A stretch of DNA of 64,000 nt from Shinisaurus crocodilurus (GCA_021292165.1 CM037877.1:6997980-7061979); one strand, 5' to 3'. Positions 44,578-56,499 are shown, numbered from the stretch's first letter. Notes: a model not told the origin generated them from the letters alone. Numbers and translations are program-made.

Positions 44578-45188
44578 CCCCTTCACCTTCAGTCCTTGTA
44601 ACAAGATATAACAGTTGAACATATTAAACTTTTACCTCACAAAAAGACTGTTTCTTCACAGAGGCAAACTATGGTTTGCAGTAATCATAGTCTGGCTGGT
44701 TTTGATGTCTGTGCAAACTAGTAAATGGGGGAACGAATTGGAATATGTGAGGAGAGTGGGGAGGAGGGGGCATGCAAGCATGACACCCATTCACGACAGC
44801 CCAGCCATAGTTTGGCTGTGATCTCTGAACTAGGCCTTGGTTAGATAGGTTTGCAGACACAACCCATCCACCCCGAGATATAGTGAGAGCCAATTAGATG
44901 TGCATGTGTCTTTTTCAAAGATGGGAACTGTAGGCAGTCTGATTCAGCCCATTAGCCCCACAGCCCAGAATCTTCCTGGTCCTGGAAATCAGGTGACCTT
45001 GGAGAACGATTCCCATGCCACTGCCTATTATAAAGCTCCCCAATGTACTGCAGTCCCTCCCCCGCCCCGCCCCGCCCCCCCCACAAATCCCGTGGGGAAG
45101 TTGTCATCCCTGAGGCTATCCCTACTAGATGGACAGACTGACTTCTCTTCTGGAATTGCCCCTGTGCTCCACCAATGGGTCTTTGGCG

Positions 45189-45593
45189 GCCAAACTGGAC
45201 ATGATCTTAATTGCGTGAATGGAATTCACGTGCATGTTTTTGTGCTGGAAATGGCAGCCACAGGGAAGCCTGAGCAATCCCAGGGTAGTGGTGGGGTGGG
45301 GAGAGAATGGCGGTTTAACCCTTTCCCTGCCATGGTCCCTCAAAAATTGCCTCTGCTAAGCTGCTATTTGCATTTCAAGGGAAGCCTCCATTGCCACCAA
45401 TGGAGTTGTCCCTTGAAAAGCAACCACCAGCTTAGCATAGGTGATTTGGGGTCACCTTGGCAGGGAAAGTGTTAAACTTCCCTCCCACCCCCCCAGGGCT
45501 GTTCAGGCTTCCTGCAGCTTGTATTTATGCAGCAAAAAAATTGCATGTGGATTGCGTGAATGCAATTGACATTACATCTGGCTTCGCTCTCAG
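45189..45593. mobile_element. about 400-bp foldback element
   Basis: The two halves are inverted copies. Left: GCCAAACTGGACATGATCTT, CACAGGGAAGCCTGAGCAATCC, GGTTTAACCCTTTCCCTGCC, GCCTCCATTGCC. Right, inverted: GGCAGGGAAAGTGTTAAACTTCCC, GGGCTGTTCAGGCTTCCTGCAGC, TGCAATTGACATTACATCTGGC. The axis is near CCATTGCCACCAATGG (about 45393). A diverged half copy lies at 38953-39170, with the same start and CTCCAGCTGCTATTTGCAT block. Target duplication not determined; superfamily unknown. Confidence 0.65.
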
Positions 45594-45808
45594 TTTGCAA
45601 GGCAAGAATGCATACTAATGATCCCTTAATTAAGAGATCTGTGACGAGATCCTGAGTCATCGGGTTATATCCAATAGTGTCCATCCACCAGTGGGATGGA
45701 TCGCCCCTCCTCTCCCAAATCTGCTCCAGCGGTTGAAGGAGCAGATTTGGTGGGGGCAGGAAGCAGGGCTGTAGTGGAGAAGAGTGGGAGGGAAAGTCCC
45801 AGTAGATT

Positions 45809-45970
45809 TCATAGATCATAGAGTTGGAAGGAGCCTACAAGGCCATCGAGTCCAACCCCCTGCTCAATGCAGGAAACTAGAGGGAGGGGTCTCCCATCCA
45901 AGTAATAACCAGGCCTGACCCTGCTTAGCTTTCCACGCTCAGATAAGCTGAGCCAGCGTGAGCCAGAGGC
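45809..45970 (-). mobile_element. 5S rRNA-derived SINE with CR1-like tail, copy 2
   Basis: Same organisation and orientation as 40208-40369 and nearly identical to it. The 5S-like core is at plus 45894-45936 (CTCCCATCCAAGTAATAACC, then AGGCCTGACCCTGCTTAGCT). The CR1-like tail runs from 45809 (CATAGATCATAGAGTTGGAAG) to about 45872. Confidence 0.82.
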
Positions 45971-46599
45971 GGGCAGAGGTCTGTCTGCTCACATCATATT
46001 GGCTGTACCCCATTGTTCACATTCAGCAATCACTAGATAGTCTGCTAGGAACTGGCCAGTGGCCTACCAATGAGCCACAATCTACCTCCTGTCACCACAC
46101 GCTTACACAGATGGGTGTAAGAGTAAAATTAATAAGAGATAACAATATGTTTGTATCCTACCCTGAACCCTTGAGATAGGGTAGGAAAGAATCTTAATTA
46201 AATACTTAACATGTTGCTGTGTCAGCTCAAGTAGCAAGAAGTACCGTGAATGGGTGGCTATCAGGGTAACTTTAGGATTTCCTGCCAAAAGGAACTTGGA
46301 GTGTATGTGTGGGCTTTTATGGGGCCGTCTTTTGCCCATTCTCTCCCCCCACCAGCTTGGAAACCCAGCATTTTCTAGCCCACGGACCTAGCATCCTTCT
46401 GCCTCTTAGCTTAGTGTATCCACTTAAGGAGCGAAGTGAAGCACTCCTTCCTGTGAAGCAAAGGAGAAACAAATTGGAGGAGTCTGGTGCTTTGCCACAG
46501 AGCCTAACATAATCTTTGGTTCACTTATGAACCCCCCCCCCACCCTCTTTTCTTTTTTTCCTTTCCTTTTCTTTCCTTTCCTTTTAAAGTTGTCAATGA

Positions 46600-47040
46600 G
46601 TTTGTGATTTGTGTCAGCAGAAAAATAAAAAGAAAGGCAAAATGTGGTGCAGCTCTCCGAGGAACAAACAACTTGTGTTATTGGTTAAGACCGTGGCCAC
46701 ATTAAAAAAGCATTCGCTGTGAAGAAACTTTTGAAAGGGTATCATCAGAGGGGGACCCGAACAGAGGGTGAGGTTAATCTCTTCCAAGGCTCAGCTACAA
46801 AAGTTGGAAGCTGGCAAAGGGCTTGTGTCCAAAAGAAATCAATTTCTAATTTGAAACAAAATCATTTTTGACTAACAGGAGTTCAGGACCCATTACTTTT
46901 GCTGTATAGTCTGCTGACATTTCAGCTCTTTCTGTGGCGCGCAATGAATTCTAATAGTCATCTCATAACGTTGCTACACCAATCAATTTAAGCGAGAGAA
47001 AGCCGTTACAATTCTGTGAAGTTTTCAGGGGCAATTTTCA
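46600..47040 (+). other. candidate conserved non-coding region
   Basis: Complex, repeat-free sequence of balanced composition (AAGCATTCGCTGTGAAG, TGTGGCGCGCAATGAATTC, ACCAATCAATTTAAGCG) between low-complexity tracts. A candidate by texture only. Confidence 0.35.
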
Positions 47041-48009
47041 CTGATGGATTTCTTTTTCTTTTTTTCTCCTTTCCTTCCTTTTCCTTTTTTTTTTTTTAAA
47101 CCCCATCATTATTTCTTTTCTTTTTTCCCCTCTCTCCCTCTCCTCCTTCCTTTAAATGCCACATATTAGAATTGATATCCCACCCCATTGTTTTTAGGAC
47201 TTTTCTCTAGGTTTCCCAAGATTAAATGCCTTAAAATGGTTGACCCTGCCCTGTAGTTCCTGTGCTCCCACCCCCTATTTTTTCCCTTTTCTAGCAATTT
47301 TGTGGGGGAAATTATAGGCTGATAAATGCTGGCTTGGCAGTCAAAGGAATGATTTGTAGTAATTAACAGATTGCCTCTCCCCACCTCCATTGGGAGACAT
47401 CCTATTGGAGATTCTGGAGTAAATGCAGAAATTAGTTAGTTGCATAACCTCGGTTTATTTCAGAGGAACTTGTGTGAATCCCCTTATGGCTCATTGATCT
47501 ACTAACTAGAGAATCCTACACCACCATTTGGAATCATCAGCTTAAGTCGAAGATCCTGCTTTCTACAATATCTACAGCAATTGTACATATTACAGCCTAC
47601 TTTAAACTATTCCATGTGGGTGGCTGCCCACACCCTCCCAAATTTAAAAATAAATGCCAGTCTTACAAGGACACTCTAGGAAAAGAAGGGGTTAATCCAA
47701 ACGGTGAGCTCATTTTGCTTGAATGAGCAAAAAGCCCTCTCTCCTAGGATAATGTAGTGCTTTCTCCATGTAATGGGGAATCGATTGTAAATAACAAAGC
47801 TGGTCCAACTCCTTTACATTTGTGAATGCTGTTTTCTCTTATATGTTGCAGCATGTTAGAGGGTTGTCTCATGACCTGAAAAATAGGCACACAATCTATT
47901 TCTGGGAAAGCTCCCCAGAGAGGCTCTCCTGGTGCCTTCTTTATGCTCATTTTGGCGCCAGGTGATGACCTTTTTAGTCTTCCAGGCCTTTTGAAATTGT
48001 GATCATGAG

Positions 48010-48226
48010 GCTGTGAATTTTAATCCACTGTTTTCATCCGTCGTGGCTATTTTACTGGTGCTGTATAGTTTGGTTTTGTTCTCTCTACTGGCAACAGGAA
48101 ATGTCATACTGCAGCTTGTTTTTGGTTATTGTATTTTATTATTGTACTTTAATATTTTATGTTTTGTGAGCCGCCTAGAAAACATTGTTATTGGGGTGGC
48201 CTATATAAATATCATAAATAAATGAA
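48010..48226 (+). mobile_element. L2-like LINE 3' end
   Basis: T-rich sequence with TTTTATTATTGTACTTTAATATTTTATG, then GTGAGCCGCCTAGAAAACATTG and GGTGGCCTATATAAATATCATAAATAAATG: the standard plus-strand 3' end of L2-type LINEs in squamates. Confidence 0.6.
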
Positions 48227-48639
48227 AAATATGTAATATATTCAGATAAAACCGAAGTGCTTCCTTTCTCAGTCCTTTGTCATGGCACCAGCTTCAGCCT
48301 TCAAACATTCTTCATGTTTAAGGAGTAACCTTAGGGTGAATTCACACAATCAAGATTTGGAGAGTGTTACCCAAGAGTAATCACCCAGAGATATCCACTC
48401 CTGTCTGTATAATCAATAATTTCTGCCATCCCACACCCTTGCTGTTTATCTTGGATCATTCCCAAGTCACCATGGTTCTCTTGGAACTCCAGCCACCCAT
48501 AGGTAACCCAACTTTGCCAATGTCAAGGGTGGCTGACTGGCTGATTCTGGTTCACAATCAGTCTTCCAGAGAGCTTCCAAAGTCTCTGTTCTGTTTTAAT
48601 CAAGACATAAACACTTTTCCCACAGTTTTACTCACAAAT

Positions 48640-49012
48640 CAGTTTCCCGGTAACTCCGTGGTAGAGTGTGTGTCTTTCAGTCCCTGGCATCTCCTGGTAG
48701 GGCGAGGAAATATACAGGCCTGTGGCTTATGCTGGCTCAGCTTGCCTTGAGTGTGGAAAGCTAAGCAGGGTCAGGCCTGGTTATTACTTGGATGGGAGAC
48801 CCCTCCTCTAGTTTCCTGCATTGAGCAGGGGGTTGGACTCGATGGCCTTATAGGCTCCTTCCAACTATGATCTATGAAATCTCAAACATATCTCTTCAAA
48901 TACCCTTCTCTGAAACCTTGGAGAGCCTCTGCCTGTCAGGGTAGACAATGCTGAGCTAGATGGACCCAGGGTCTGACTCAGTGGCAGCTTCCAATGTTCC
49001 TAAAATTGCTTG
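48640..49012 (+). mobile_element. Sauria-type SINE, split by a younger SINE
   Basis: The tRNA-like head (TAACTCCGTGGTAGAGTGTG, CAGTCCCTGGCATCTCCTGGTAGGGC) occupies about 48645-48710. The remainder (TCTGAAACCTTGGAGAGCCTCTGCC to GTCTGACTCAGTGGCAGCTTCCAATGTTCC) resumes at about 48890-49012. The 5S/CR1 SINE at 48722-48882 sits between them, which orders the two insertions in time. Confidence 0.78.
48722..48882 (+). mobile_element. 5S rRNA-derived SINE with CR1-like tail, copy 3 (nested)
   Basis: It reads GGCTTATGCTGGCTCAGCTTGCC, then the 5S core (GGAAAGCTAAGCAGGGTCAG at 48756-48775, TTACTTGGATGGGAGACC at 48784-48801), then GCATTGAGCAGGGGGTTGGAC and GATGGCCTTATAGGC, and stops at CTATGATCTATGA. 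The core keeps 5S rRNA box C. The tail equals the CR1 3' end at 60990-61070 apart from small gaps. Confidence 0.85.
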
Positions 49013-50150
49013 TGAAAGTTGAGCCGTGGATGAACCTTACATTTTTAATGGTACATCATCTTGTTGTAGGTTTTGTATGAAATGTTACAACCATACTGGA
49101 GCGTATGTGCTTCATCACAGTGAAGCCCTTAGTACGGCCATATGGCCTTGAAAAGGGAAGATTGGGAGAAAGAATACAGATTTTGGTCATCTCCAGTTTA
49201 CCTGATTGTTTATCTGGAATAGAGTAGTGAGTGAGTTCACTCATGCGAGGGTAATTAACTCTTTCAGCCCACCCTTTTGAACATGTAAACATGTAGGGGC
49301 TGCAGTGAATTCACAGCTTGTTAACCCTAGATAATCTCTGTCTTAATCGAGCCTTCAACCAATGGCTGCTCAGCAGAGAACTGATCCTTGTGTTACTTGG
49401 AGGAGAAACAAGTATACATACACCTAGTTTCCAGAGAAAATATATCTTTTTCAGGCCCACTTATATTAAAAATAGATGTGTAAGCCTTCCCATATTACCA
49501 TTTCACATGTTTGCAATATATGCTGTATGAAGAGATCCTGATTGCCTCTGTAGTGTGTTTACAGATTATATTCATAATAAAAAGTGGCCTCTGATCCTTC
49601 CTCCACCCCTTTTCCCAGAGGGCTGATTTCAGAATTAGTTTCTAATGTACGGATGTATAGCTAATATGAAGCTTTGGTGTGCAAAAGAAATGAGTTTCCA
49701 GCAGAATTAAAATAGAATGTCGATGGTTCTTTGTGTGCTTTTGAGAATCTCAAATTTTTGTGCATATTTGAAATAGTACTGAGAGTCCTCAACTGGTTTC
49801 CAGAGAACACTGGAAATCCAGGGATGAAGTTTGCAAGGATTGGTCCAAAGGTCACAAGGGAATGGTAACCTGTCACATGCTGAAACCACGGTAGTGACAC
49901 ACAGTCTGCTGTGGGTGGTGTATTATGCAATTATGACTCCAGGCGGCCCCTGAAAATATATATTTGGCTGCATACCTGTCAACAGTAACGACTCCTTTGG
50001 CTGCTGATTCGCCATATATAAAGTTCCCTGAAGAGCAGCATGGCATTTGGGCCTCGTGTTCTAAAATAATGCAAAATGAGGCAAGAAAGACTGTCCAAAA
50101 CTTTCCAGCCTCTAATACCCATCTTGATTGCCTTTCTTCTCTTTCCGCAG

Positions 50151-50259
50151 GGATGACTTCAGGCTCCCGGAAGGATGCAGCTACATCCCCCGGACTGACA
50201 GGCAGCAGGAAAGAGCTTGTAGCCACAGCCACCTCCCCAATCCAGCATGACACCTCGCG
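50151..50259 (+). CDS. KIAA1328: KIAA1328 (hinderin) penultimate exon
   Basis: A 109-nt exon between TCTCTTTCCGCAG and GTAAGA. With one base carried from 41621 it encodes G-MTSGSRKDAATSPGLTGS, then RKELVATATSPIQHDTS and two bases of Arg. Human hinderin has TVTGVRKDASTSPMPTGS, then LKDFVTTASPSLQHTTSR at this place as I recall, and continues with a last exon starting YETSLLDL. Conserved features are RKDA(S/A)TSP, a K-(E/D)-(L/F)-V-(A/T)-T helix and QH(D/T)TSR. Phase leaving is 2, fitting the human gene. The last exon was not found to 64000. CELF4 lies tail-to-tail beyond KIAA1328 in human, so it may follow. Confidence 0.92.
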
Positions 50260-51431
50260 GTAAGATGACTGGTAATCTCTGGTTTAAGATTCCACAGACG
50301 CAACCATCAAATTCGCCCATGTGCAAGGGGAAGCGGCTGAGTCTCTCTGATATTTCATGTTTTGCTCAAGCTGGATAATATAAACCTAGAACTGACATAT
50401 CCTGTGACATTTATAGTAAGCCTTAAATTGCTTGTTAGAATAAGAAATGCAGGGATATGCCAAGTTCTAATGCTTTAATTTTTGCTTAGATTCTGTGAGG
50501 GGGAGTATTTTTAAGTTATAAGTCCTGACACATTTAATACATTTGTAAATAATTTAAGGAGATAGTGTTCGCTGTGGTTAGACCTTCCCCCCCCTTCAGA
50601 GTCCACTTTAAGTTTTTAATTCCTCCCAGAATCACTGCCTTTACCCCCACCAAACCGCACTATGTTGTGTCATGATGTGTTTCATTTAAGCCATTTTATA
50701 TACATATTATTTCACTGTTTAACGAGAAGCAACAAAATCACATTAAGTCAGCAGTTCTGATAAGTCACCTTCAGATACCTTAAATGGCGATATTACTCTT
50801 GCGAAGAACTAAAGACGAGTAAAACAGTGTTGCTTTTCTTCCAGGCTAAGAAGGTTAATAAGAGCAATTGCCTTTACTTTGATCTTCTCAATGCCAAGAA
50901 TTTATTGCATGAAAATCCCAGCACAGTTTGAAAACAACTCATAACTTTGTCCATGAAATTATCAGCTTAAAATGGTGGTGGTGCTGATGCTGATGGCAAT
51001 AACTGTGGGCATTTCCACTTTGGAATGGGGACTCTTTTATCCAGGGCAGACGTAATGTTGCCTCTTTGCAAAACTGGAACCAGGGGTAAGAATGTATTTT
51101 CTCTCCTCTTCCCCTTGAGCACAAATGACACTCCCTTGTCAATTTTAATCATGCTTCAGCATTACATCTGCACAGATGCTAACCAGAGTTCCTCCTAAAC
51201 TGGGGCTTGCAAGGCTACATCAAACCCTGATTTCAAATCCTGGTTAAGATGGGAACCATGGTTATCGTTGGTGCAGATGTAGCATTAACTGTACTTAAGG
51301 CTGGCAAAGTAACTGAGGTGTGGATTAAAAAAAGAAGTAAAATATTTCTGCCCTAGCTTTTAATCAGCATCTTCAGGCTAGTTTACAATAGTATTTAAAT
51401 CAATGTATACTAGAATGAAAACAACCAAATA

Positions 51432-51490
51432 CAATAATACCTTGGATTGCAAGTAACTTGGTTTGAGAGCATTTTGCAAGACAAACAAAT

Positions 51491-51526
<36 letters not shown>

Positions 51527-51689
51527 CTTGATATACAAGCGACGTCTTGCAATACAAGTACTGTAGTATGGCTTAAATTAAAAATCTGTGTACAAATTTT
51601 TTGGGGGGGATTTTGTTTTGATATAAGAGTGTTTTGGATTATAAGTACGTTTCCGGAACGAATTATGCTCTCAATCCAAGGCATGACTG
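51432..51689. mobile_element. pogo/Tigger-like MITE, copy 3
   Basis: The ends are CAATAATACCTTGGATTGCA and CTCAATCCAAGGCATGACTG with TA on both sides (51430-51431 and 51690-51691). Its arms align with the copy at 10453-10719, including CATTTTGCAAGACAAAC and GTTTCCGGAACGAATTATGC. The centre here is an expanded (TA)n, about 51493-51525. Confidence 0.8.
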
Positions 51690-51919
51690 TAATACACAAC
51701 ACTGCCTCAACAGATAAAGCACCGCAGCAAAATTCAGTTGCACTAGATACCATTGAATGCCCAGATAAACAAAGCATTTTTATGTGGTGCCTAAAAGATA
51801 CCAGGTAAGTGCCAAGATAAGCGCAAAATGAATCAATATGCGGGAGTGAGTTCAACCAATGAGGCACCACCATAGAGATGGCCCTATCCCCCCAGGTGAA
51901 GGCACCTACAGTCAGGCCC

Positions 51920-52200
51920 CCGAAGCATACAGGTTGAGTATGGGTTGTCATTGAATCGTGGGTTGTGGAATCATGGGTTGACATTATGTGCAAACCCTGC
52001 ACTATGGCTTAATTATGAGTTGTTAATCACAAACAACCCAGAGTTCACAACCCAACAACAAACCATCGGTTCTCTTCCTGGGTTGTTCGTGGTTAACAAC
52101 CCATAGTTAAACCCATAGTGCAGGGTTTGCATGTAACAACAACCCACAGTTCAATGGCAACCCATATTCTTGGTTGTCGTTACGTGCGAACCAGGTGTGT
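51920..52200. repeat. foldback repeat rich in GGGTTGT/ACAACCCA
   Basis: An imperfect inverted repeat about an axis near 52060. The left arm has ATGGGTTGACATTATGTGCAAACCCTGCACTATGG, and the right arm has CATAGTGCAGGGTTTGCATGTAACAACAACCCA. It resembles the block at 9880-10250, both finishing with GTGCGAACCAGGT. Confidence 0.65.
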
Positions 52201-52484
52201 TCCAGAGTCTGCTTCCCAGTTTTCAAACTACAGTTTGTAAGGACCCAGTGTAATGTCTGCGCTGGGCCCTTGTCTTGGGCCAAAACAGGGTCAGTTGTGT
52301 AAGATCTGAAGATCCCCATCATTCATCTTTATTAAATTAACTTGGGTTACTTTTCTTAACTTTCAGACTCTTGAGTTTGCATGTCGCTACATTATGCCTT
52401 CTGGAAGAAGTCTTAGGGCTCATACTGACTGGGGAATGTTGGGAGTTGTGGGACTTACCGTAATTTATGTCTAAGCATCTATAG

Positions 52485-52619
52485 CAGTGTCCTCCAACCT
52501 TGGGTCCCCAGATGTTTTTGGCCTACAACTCCCAGCATGCCCCAGCCAGCTATGCTGGCTGGGGCATGCTGGGAGTTGTAGGCCAAAAACATCTGGGGAC
52601 CCAAGGTTGGAGAACACTG
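52485..52619. mobile_element. hAT-like foldback MITE, palindrome family copy 4
   Basis: A 135-bp palindrome with perfect flanks ATCTATAG (52477-52484 and 52620-52627). The arms are almost identical (one visible difference near the left end, GTCCTCC for GTTCTCC), so this is a recent insertion. Confidence 0.92.
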
Positions 52620-53304
52620 ATCTATAGGATTGTGCCCTTAAATATAGATTGGTAACGTGGAATGGGATCCTAAAGAGGCTGGGTGCAAAATAGTAACACC
52701 TATACATTTATTTATTGATTGAATTTATACCCCTGCCTTTCTACCAAAAGATGACACTCAAAGTGGCTTACAAAAATGATATATTATAAAATCAGAAGGT
52801 TTCTAAAAGCCGTTTTGCACATTATTTAGAGGCAAACCCAGGTTCACCCCAGGCAGCTCCCTGACAAGCGCACGTTTGATGTGGCAGTCTGGAAATATGT
52901 GTTGTTGTTCTTGCATCCACGCTTTGCATTTTTAGGTGTACATTTATTTATTTATTTATTTCTTATATTTATTAATCGCCCATCTGGCCGGTCACCCGGC
53001 CACCCTAAAAAAAAAAAAATGTAATGTGCAAAATGCCCCTGAAAGTTAGAGATGCAAAAGTCTGGAGTTGTTTTCTTTTGCAGTGTCTTGAATAGTCCTG
53101 GGAATGGATGAGCTTCAGTGGGTTCAAAATACAGAATTGAATAGATTACGGGAAAATGTACTTATATAAATTAATTTTACAAATAGCATTTTTTTTTTTT
53201 ACTCCTGAGCGTGGTCTCGAAGGCAGGAAGGATTTCACCCCTGCCGTGCCTCTGAGGAGGCATTGCTGGAAAGGAGAGCTTGTGTGACTGTGCTGTGCTA
53301 GGTG

Positions 53305-53388
53305 CAGTGTTCTCCAAGCTATGCTGACTGGGGCATGCTGGGAGTTGCAGGCCAAAAACATCTGGTGACCCGAGGTTGGAGAACACTG
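53305..53388. mobile_element. hAT-like foldback MITE, copy 5, internally deleted
   Basis: It starts CAGTGTTCTCCAAGC and then jumps to TATGCTGACTGGGGCATGCTG, completing only the right arm to GGTTGGAGAACACTG. Flanks GTGCTAGG (53296-53303) and TGCTAAGG (53389-53396) are similar. About 50 bp of the left arm are missing. Confidence 0.8.
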
Positions 53389-56300
53389 TGCTAAGGGTTC
53401 AAGGATATTTCTTCATGGCTGTCCAGTGAGTGGTCCCCATTTCACACTTGGGTACTCGCAAGTCATTGTATTTGAGTTCAGGAGGGAAATTTACATCTGT
53501 GACTTGGCTCACTTGCCTTGAGCCATCTGGGTGATTCAGTTAAGTCCATTCCTTGCCGGCAAGTGTTATAGGAGGGGCATTCTGGTTGTGGCGTGCTATG
53601 ACCTAGCCAACGTGGATGAAGAAGCCTCTGCAGGGAGAGCAGCCGTGGGCTAATGATAGCACATCATCTTGCCATAGGCTAGCTCAGAGACATTGTAGAT
53701 TTGAAATGCTTGTGCAGGATCCTTCCGGGGGTCTTGGGCACCGTGTCCAACTTTTCCGTTCCCTCATCGGAAGCAGGGAAGCACTGAGCTCCAATCTGCT
53801 GTATACATGACCCAGACAGTCTATTTCCCCCTGAGTGTCCTATTTTCTGCCCGGTGCAGGGAGAGATATGGGGTGGGAGGCAGGGTAGGTTTACTCTGCT
53901 TCTGCTGCTGTTGGTAAGAGAGGGAGCTTTTTTTGGCTCCGGTGCTTGTCTTCTGGTGCAGAAGACTGGGGATGGGGGGGGGGGGAGGGTGGGCAGAAAA
54001 AAGTAGGGTTTTATTCTGTAGGGTCTATTCTGCCCCAGGACCCTTCTTACCTTCTCTGGGGACTTGGCTGGACTCGAATTCTGCTGACGACCCAATAGGC
54101 TGCTGTTTTTCCTTTGTCCAAATTTCTGTCTTGTTTTTAAGTTCGTTTCAGACTTTTCTACATCTAATGTTAAATAAATATAATCGTCTAGCACCTGTAC
54201 TTCCAGAACGTTCTCTCCCTTCCATTTGAGTATGCTTTCTCTCCTCCCCCCCCCCCCGCTTCCCTCCCTCCTTTTGGTGCAGTGTGTTAGTATAATTGAC
54301 CAGGTTAAAGAGCCATGTTTTGCTTTCCCTTACTCATGGGCTTCTCTAATTGAAAATGGTAAATGGACAAGTATTTCTGTGGGAGACCTAAACCCGATCC
54401 TATTCTTCATCAACGAAACCTGCTTGGGCAGCAGGTCAGTCTCAATTTATCACTGAATAGGTTATAAGCTTAGATTGCAGGTTTAACTAACTAAATTAAT
54501 CAATATGGAGAATTATAGCTGCTGGTGTGCCACTAAAGTTAAAGATCTGTCAGCATGTTTGTTATAATCCACAGTTAACGGTTTAACCCTAATGGTTTGC
54601 TTTGCTTGGGACTGAAACTTGCTGAACAAAACCTGAGTCTTAACGGGGGGGAACCAATTGAGTTTGCAGTATGTGTAATTACTCCTGGCTTTTTAAACTT
54701 CTAGCAAGGAGAGTCAAGTCAGGTTTCAGGCAAAGCAGTGACTACCATCTGTGGCCTGATATTTCTTGGGAAGGAAGCGGGGAGCAGGTCAGGGAGGCTG
54801 CCTGTATAGCCTGGCCCCCCAAGCAGAGGGGCGAAGCAATGTTTGCGAATCCTTGCGGGGCAGCAGTCTGTACTGCCCAAGGAATTGCCCCCTTAGACCG
54901 GCCGTGAGAGTGAACAGGGCAGTGCTAGGGCAGGGAAAATGGAGATGCTGGCCCCCGTGACTACTGGCCAGCTGATGTCTCCTGACCTTAATTCTCGATG
55001 TGCGGAGCCGCTCTTCCTCCGCGTGCTCGGTGAATGTGGGGAAGCCCTCTGCACGTGTTCATGGCAACACTCTCTTCACTGCAATGCAAAAGTGCACCAG
55101 GCACCAGAGCCAAGGTGTGTAAATATGACTATTCACATGCCATAGAACAATTGTGTTGGTATAACCATATAATTGAAAGGAGAAGAAGAAATATAGCGTA
55201 AGCCTTAGGAATAAAAGTACACTGATAGCAATACAAATATAGGTACAGATTACGAGAATGCCGGCTAACAACTTGTTTCGTTATCTTCATCAGAACATTC
55301 AAAATTGTTTCCTTCCCAGTGTAATTTTGCTGATGTTCTTCTCATTTGTGGTTCTTAAATGGCATAGAATGTAAAAAGAAAATTTTTTTACAGTCAAAAC
55401 ATTGAAGCAGTTGCATTTAAATCCACAATTATTAGGTAGGTACACTCTCTTCATTAACATCTCTTTCCTTTTTTTGGCTGGTGTTAGATGATTAAAGAGA
55501 GGGGCTTAGAGGAACAAATGAGCGGAGGAAGGGTTGTCATTTTAAATCTCCATCTCCTCCCCTTCCACCTGAAACTTCCCCCAGTTCCCTCTCCTCTTCT
55601 GAGGCTGATTTGGAAGGAGAAATGGGCAGGGGCGGGGGTGCTGAAGCGAAGGGACCGATCTGTGTGGACCTGGAGTGAATGCTATGCGGGCCAGGGGGGC
55701 GGGAGAGAAGTCCAACGGTCTTAGCCCCTCCTTATGCCTTGAAACCCCCAAGGCTGAGCCAAGCAAGCCCCTGGTGAGGTGGTCCCATACGAGGGGAGGG
55801 GAGCCTCCTTCAGCTTAAGGGCTGAATTCACTTTTGGAGAAGCTCTCAGGAGCTACATTCTGATGGCAGCTGGGGCTTGGGGCCAGAAATACCTAAAATA
55901 CCAGCCTATTTTAGCTCAAAGCTCTTATTGCCAGTCACTCGGCCTTAGGAGAGGAATTCCAACCTTTTTAGAATGTGGAAAAGGCTGAGCAAAAGTCAGG
56001 AAATCACTAAAAGGTTGGTGTTCTGGGAAAAGGGGGTGTGGTCTTCTGGGAATCCCTGGAGGGCCAGATTTGACCCCCAGACCTGAGGATCCCCACGGCT
56101 GTCCTATGCAGTGGTTGCATGCCGGGCTGGGTGGGCGGGCGGGCGGGCAGGGGATTTCTGCTCCTGGCTGGGTTACTGCCTCTTGCCACTGCTGCTTCAG
56201 CCACCGGCACTCATACTTTGCCTGTCACGTCCTCGTTCTCATTCTTCGGGGATGGAGACGCCTGGAAGCTGCTGGTGTCCTGCTTGGTCCTGTTCAGGCA

Positions 56301-56499
56301 TTTTTAAGTGGGTGGGAATATTGGGGTGAAAAGAGCCAGCAGCCACCTGCTTGCCTTCCCCCCTGTTTTGGGGACGACGACGACACCTGTGCCTTCCATT
56401 TCTTCTCTCATCATCACATACAAAATTGATCAGCCAATATCGGATGGAGCCAAGGCCTGGGACTGGTAGGATTATTTCTGTAATTCGCTTTTCTTCTCA

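Larger units (their letters stand above)
41622..50150 (+). other. KIAA1328: KIAA1328 intron
   Basis: The intron runs from donor GTAAGA to a pyrimidine tract ending CCGCAG. It holds a twin-primed L1, LINE tail sequence (42690-42830), a promoter-like GC-rich block (43770-44440), SINEs and foldbacks, all listed. 42840-43620 shows nothing recognised. 46200-46520 and 47060-47990 are plain apart from pyrimidine-rich runs (46545-46585, 47045-47155). 49015-50100 shows nothing recognised. Confidence 0.55.

Noticed and set aside
48756..48801. 5S rRNA gene
   Set aside because: Only the central 5S part is present, followed by a CR1-like tail, and the same composite recurs twice; it is a SINE.
53679..54194. 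171-codon minus-strand open frame
   Set aside because: No recognisable motif, low-complexity proline and serine stretches, no splice-site support; probably chance in a GC-balanced region.
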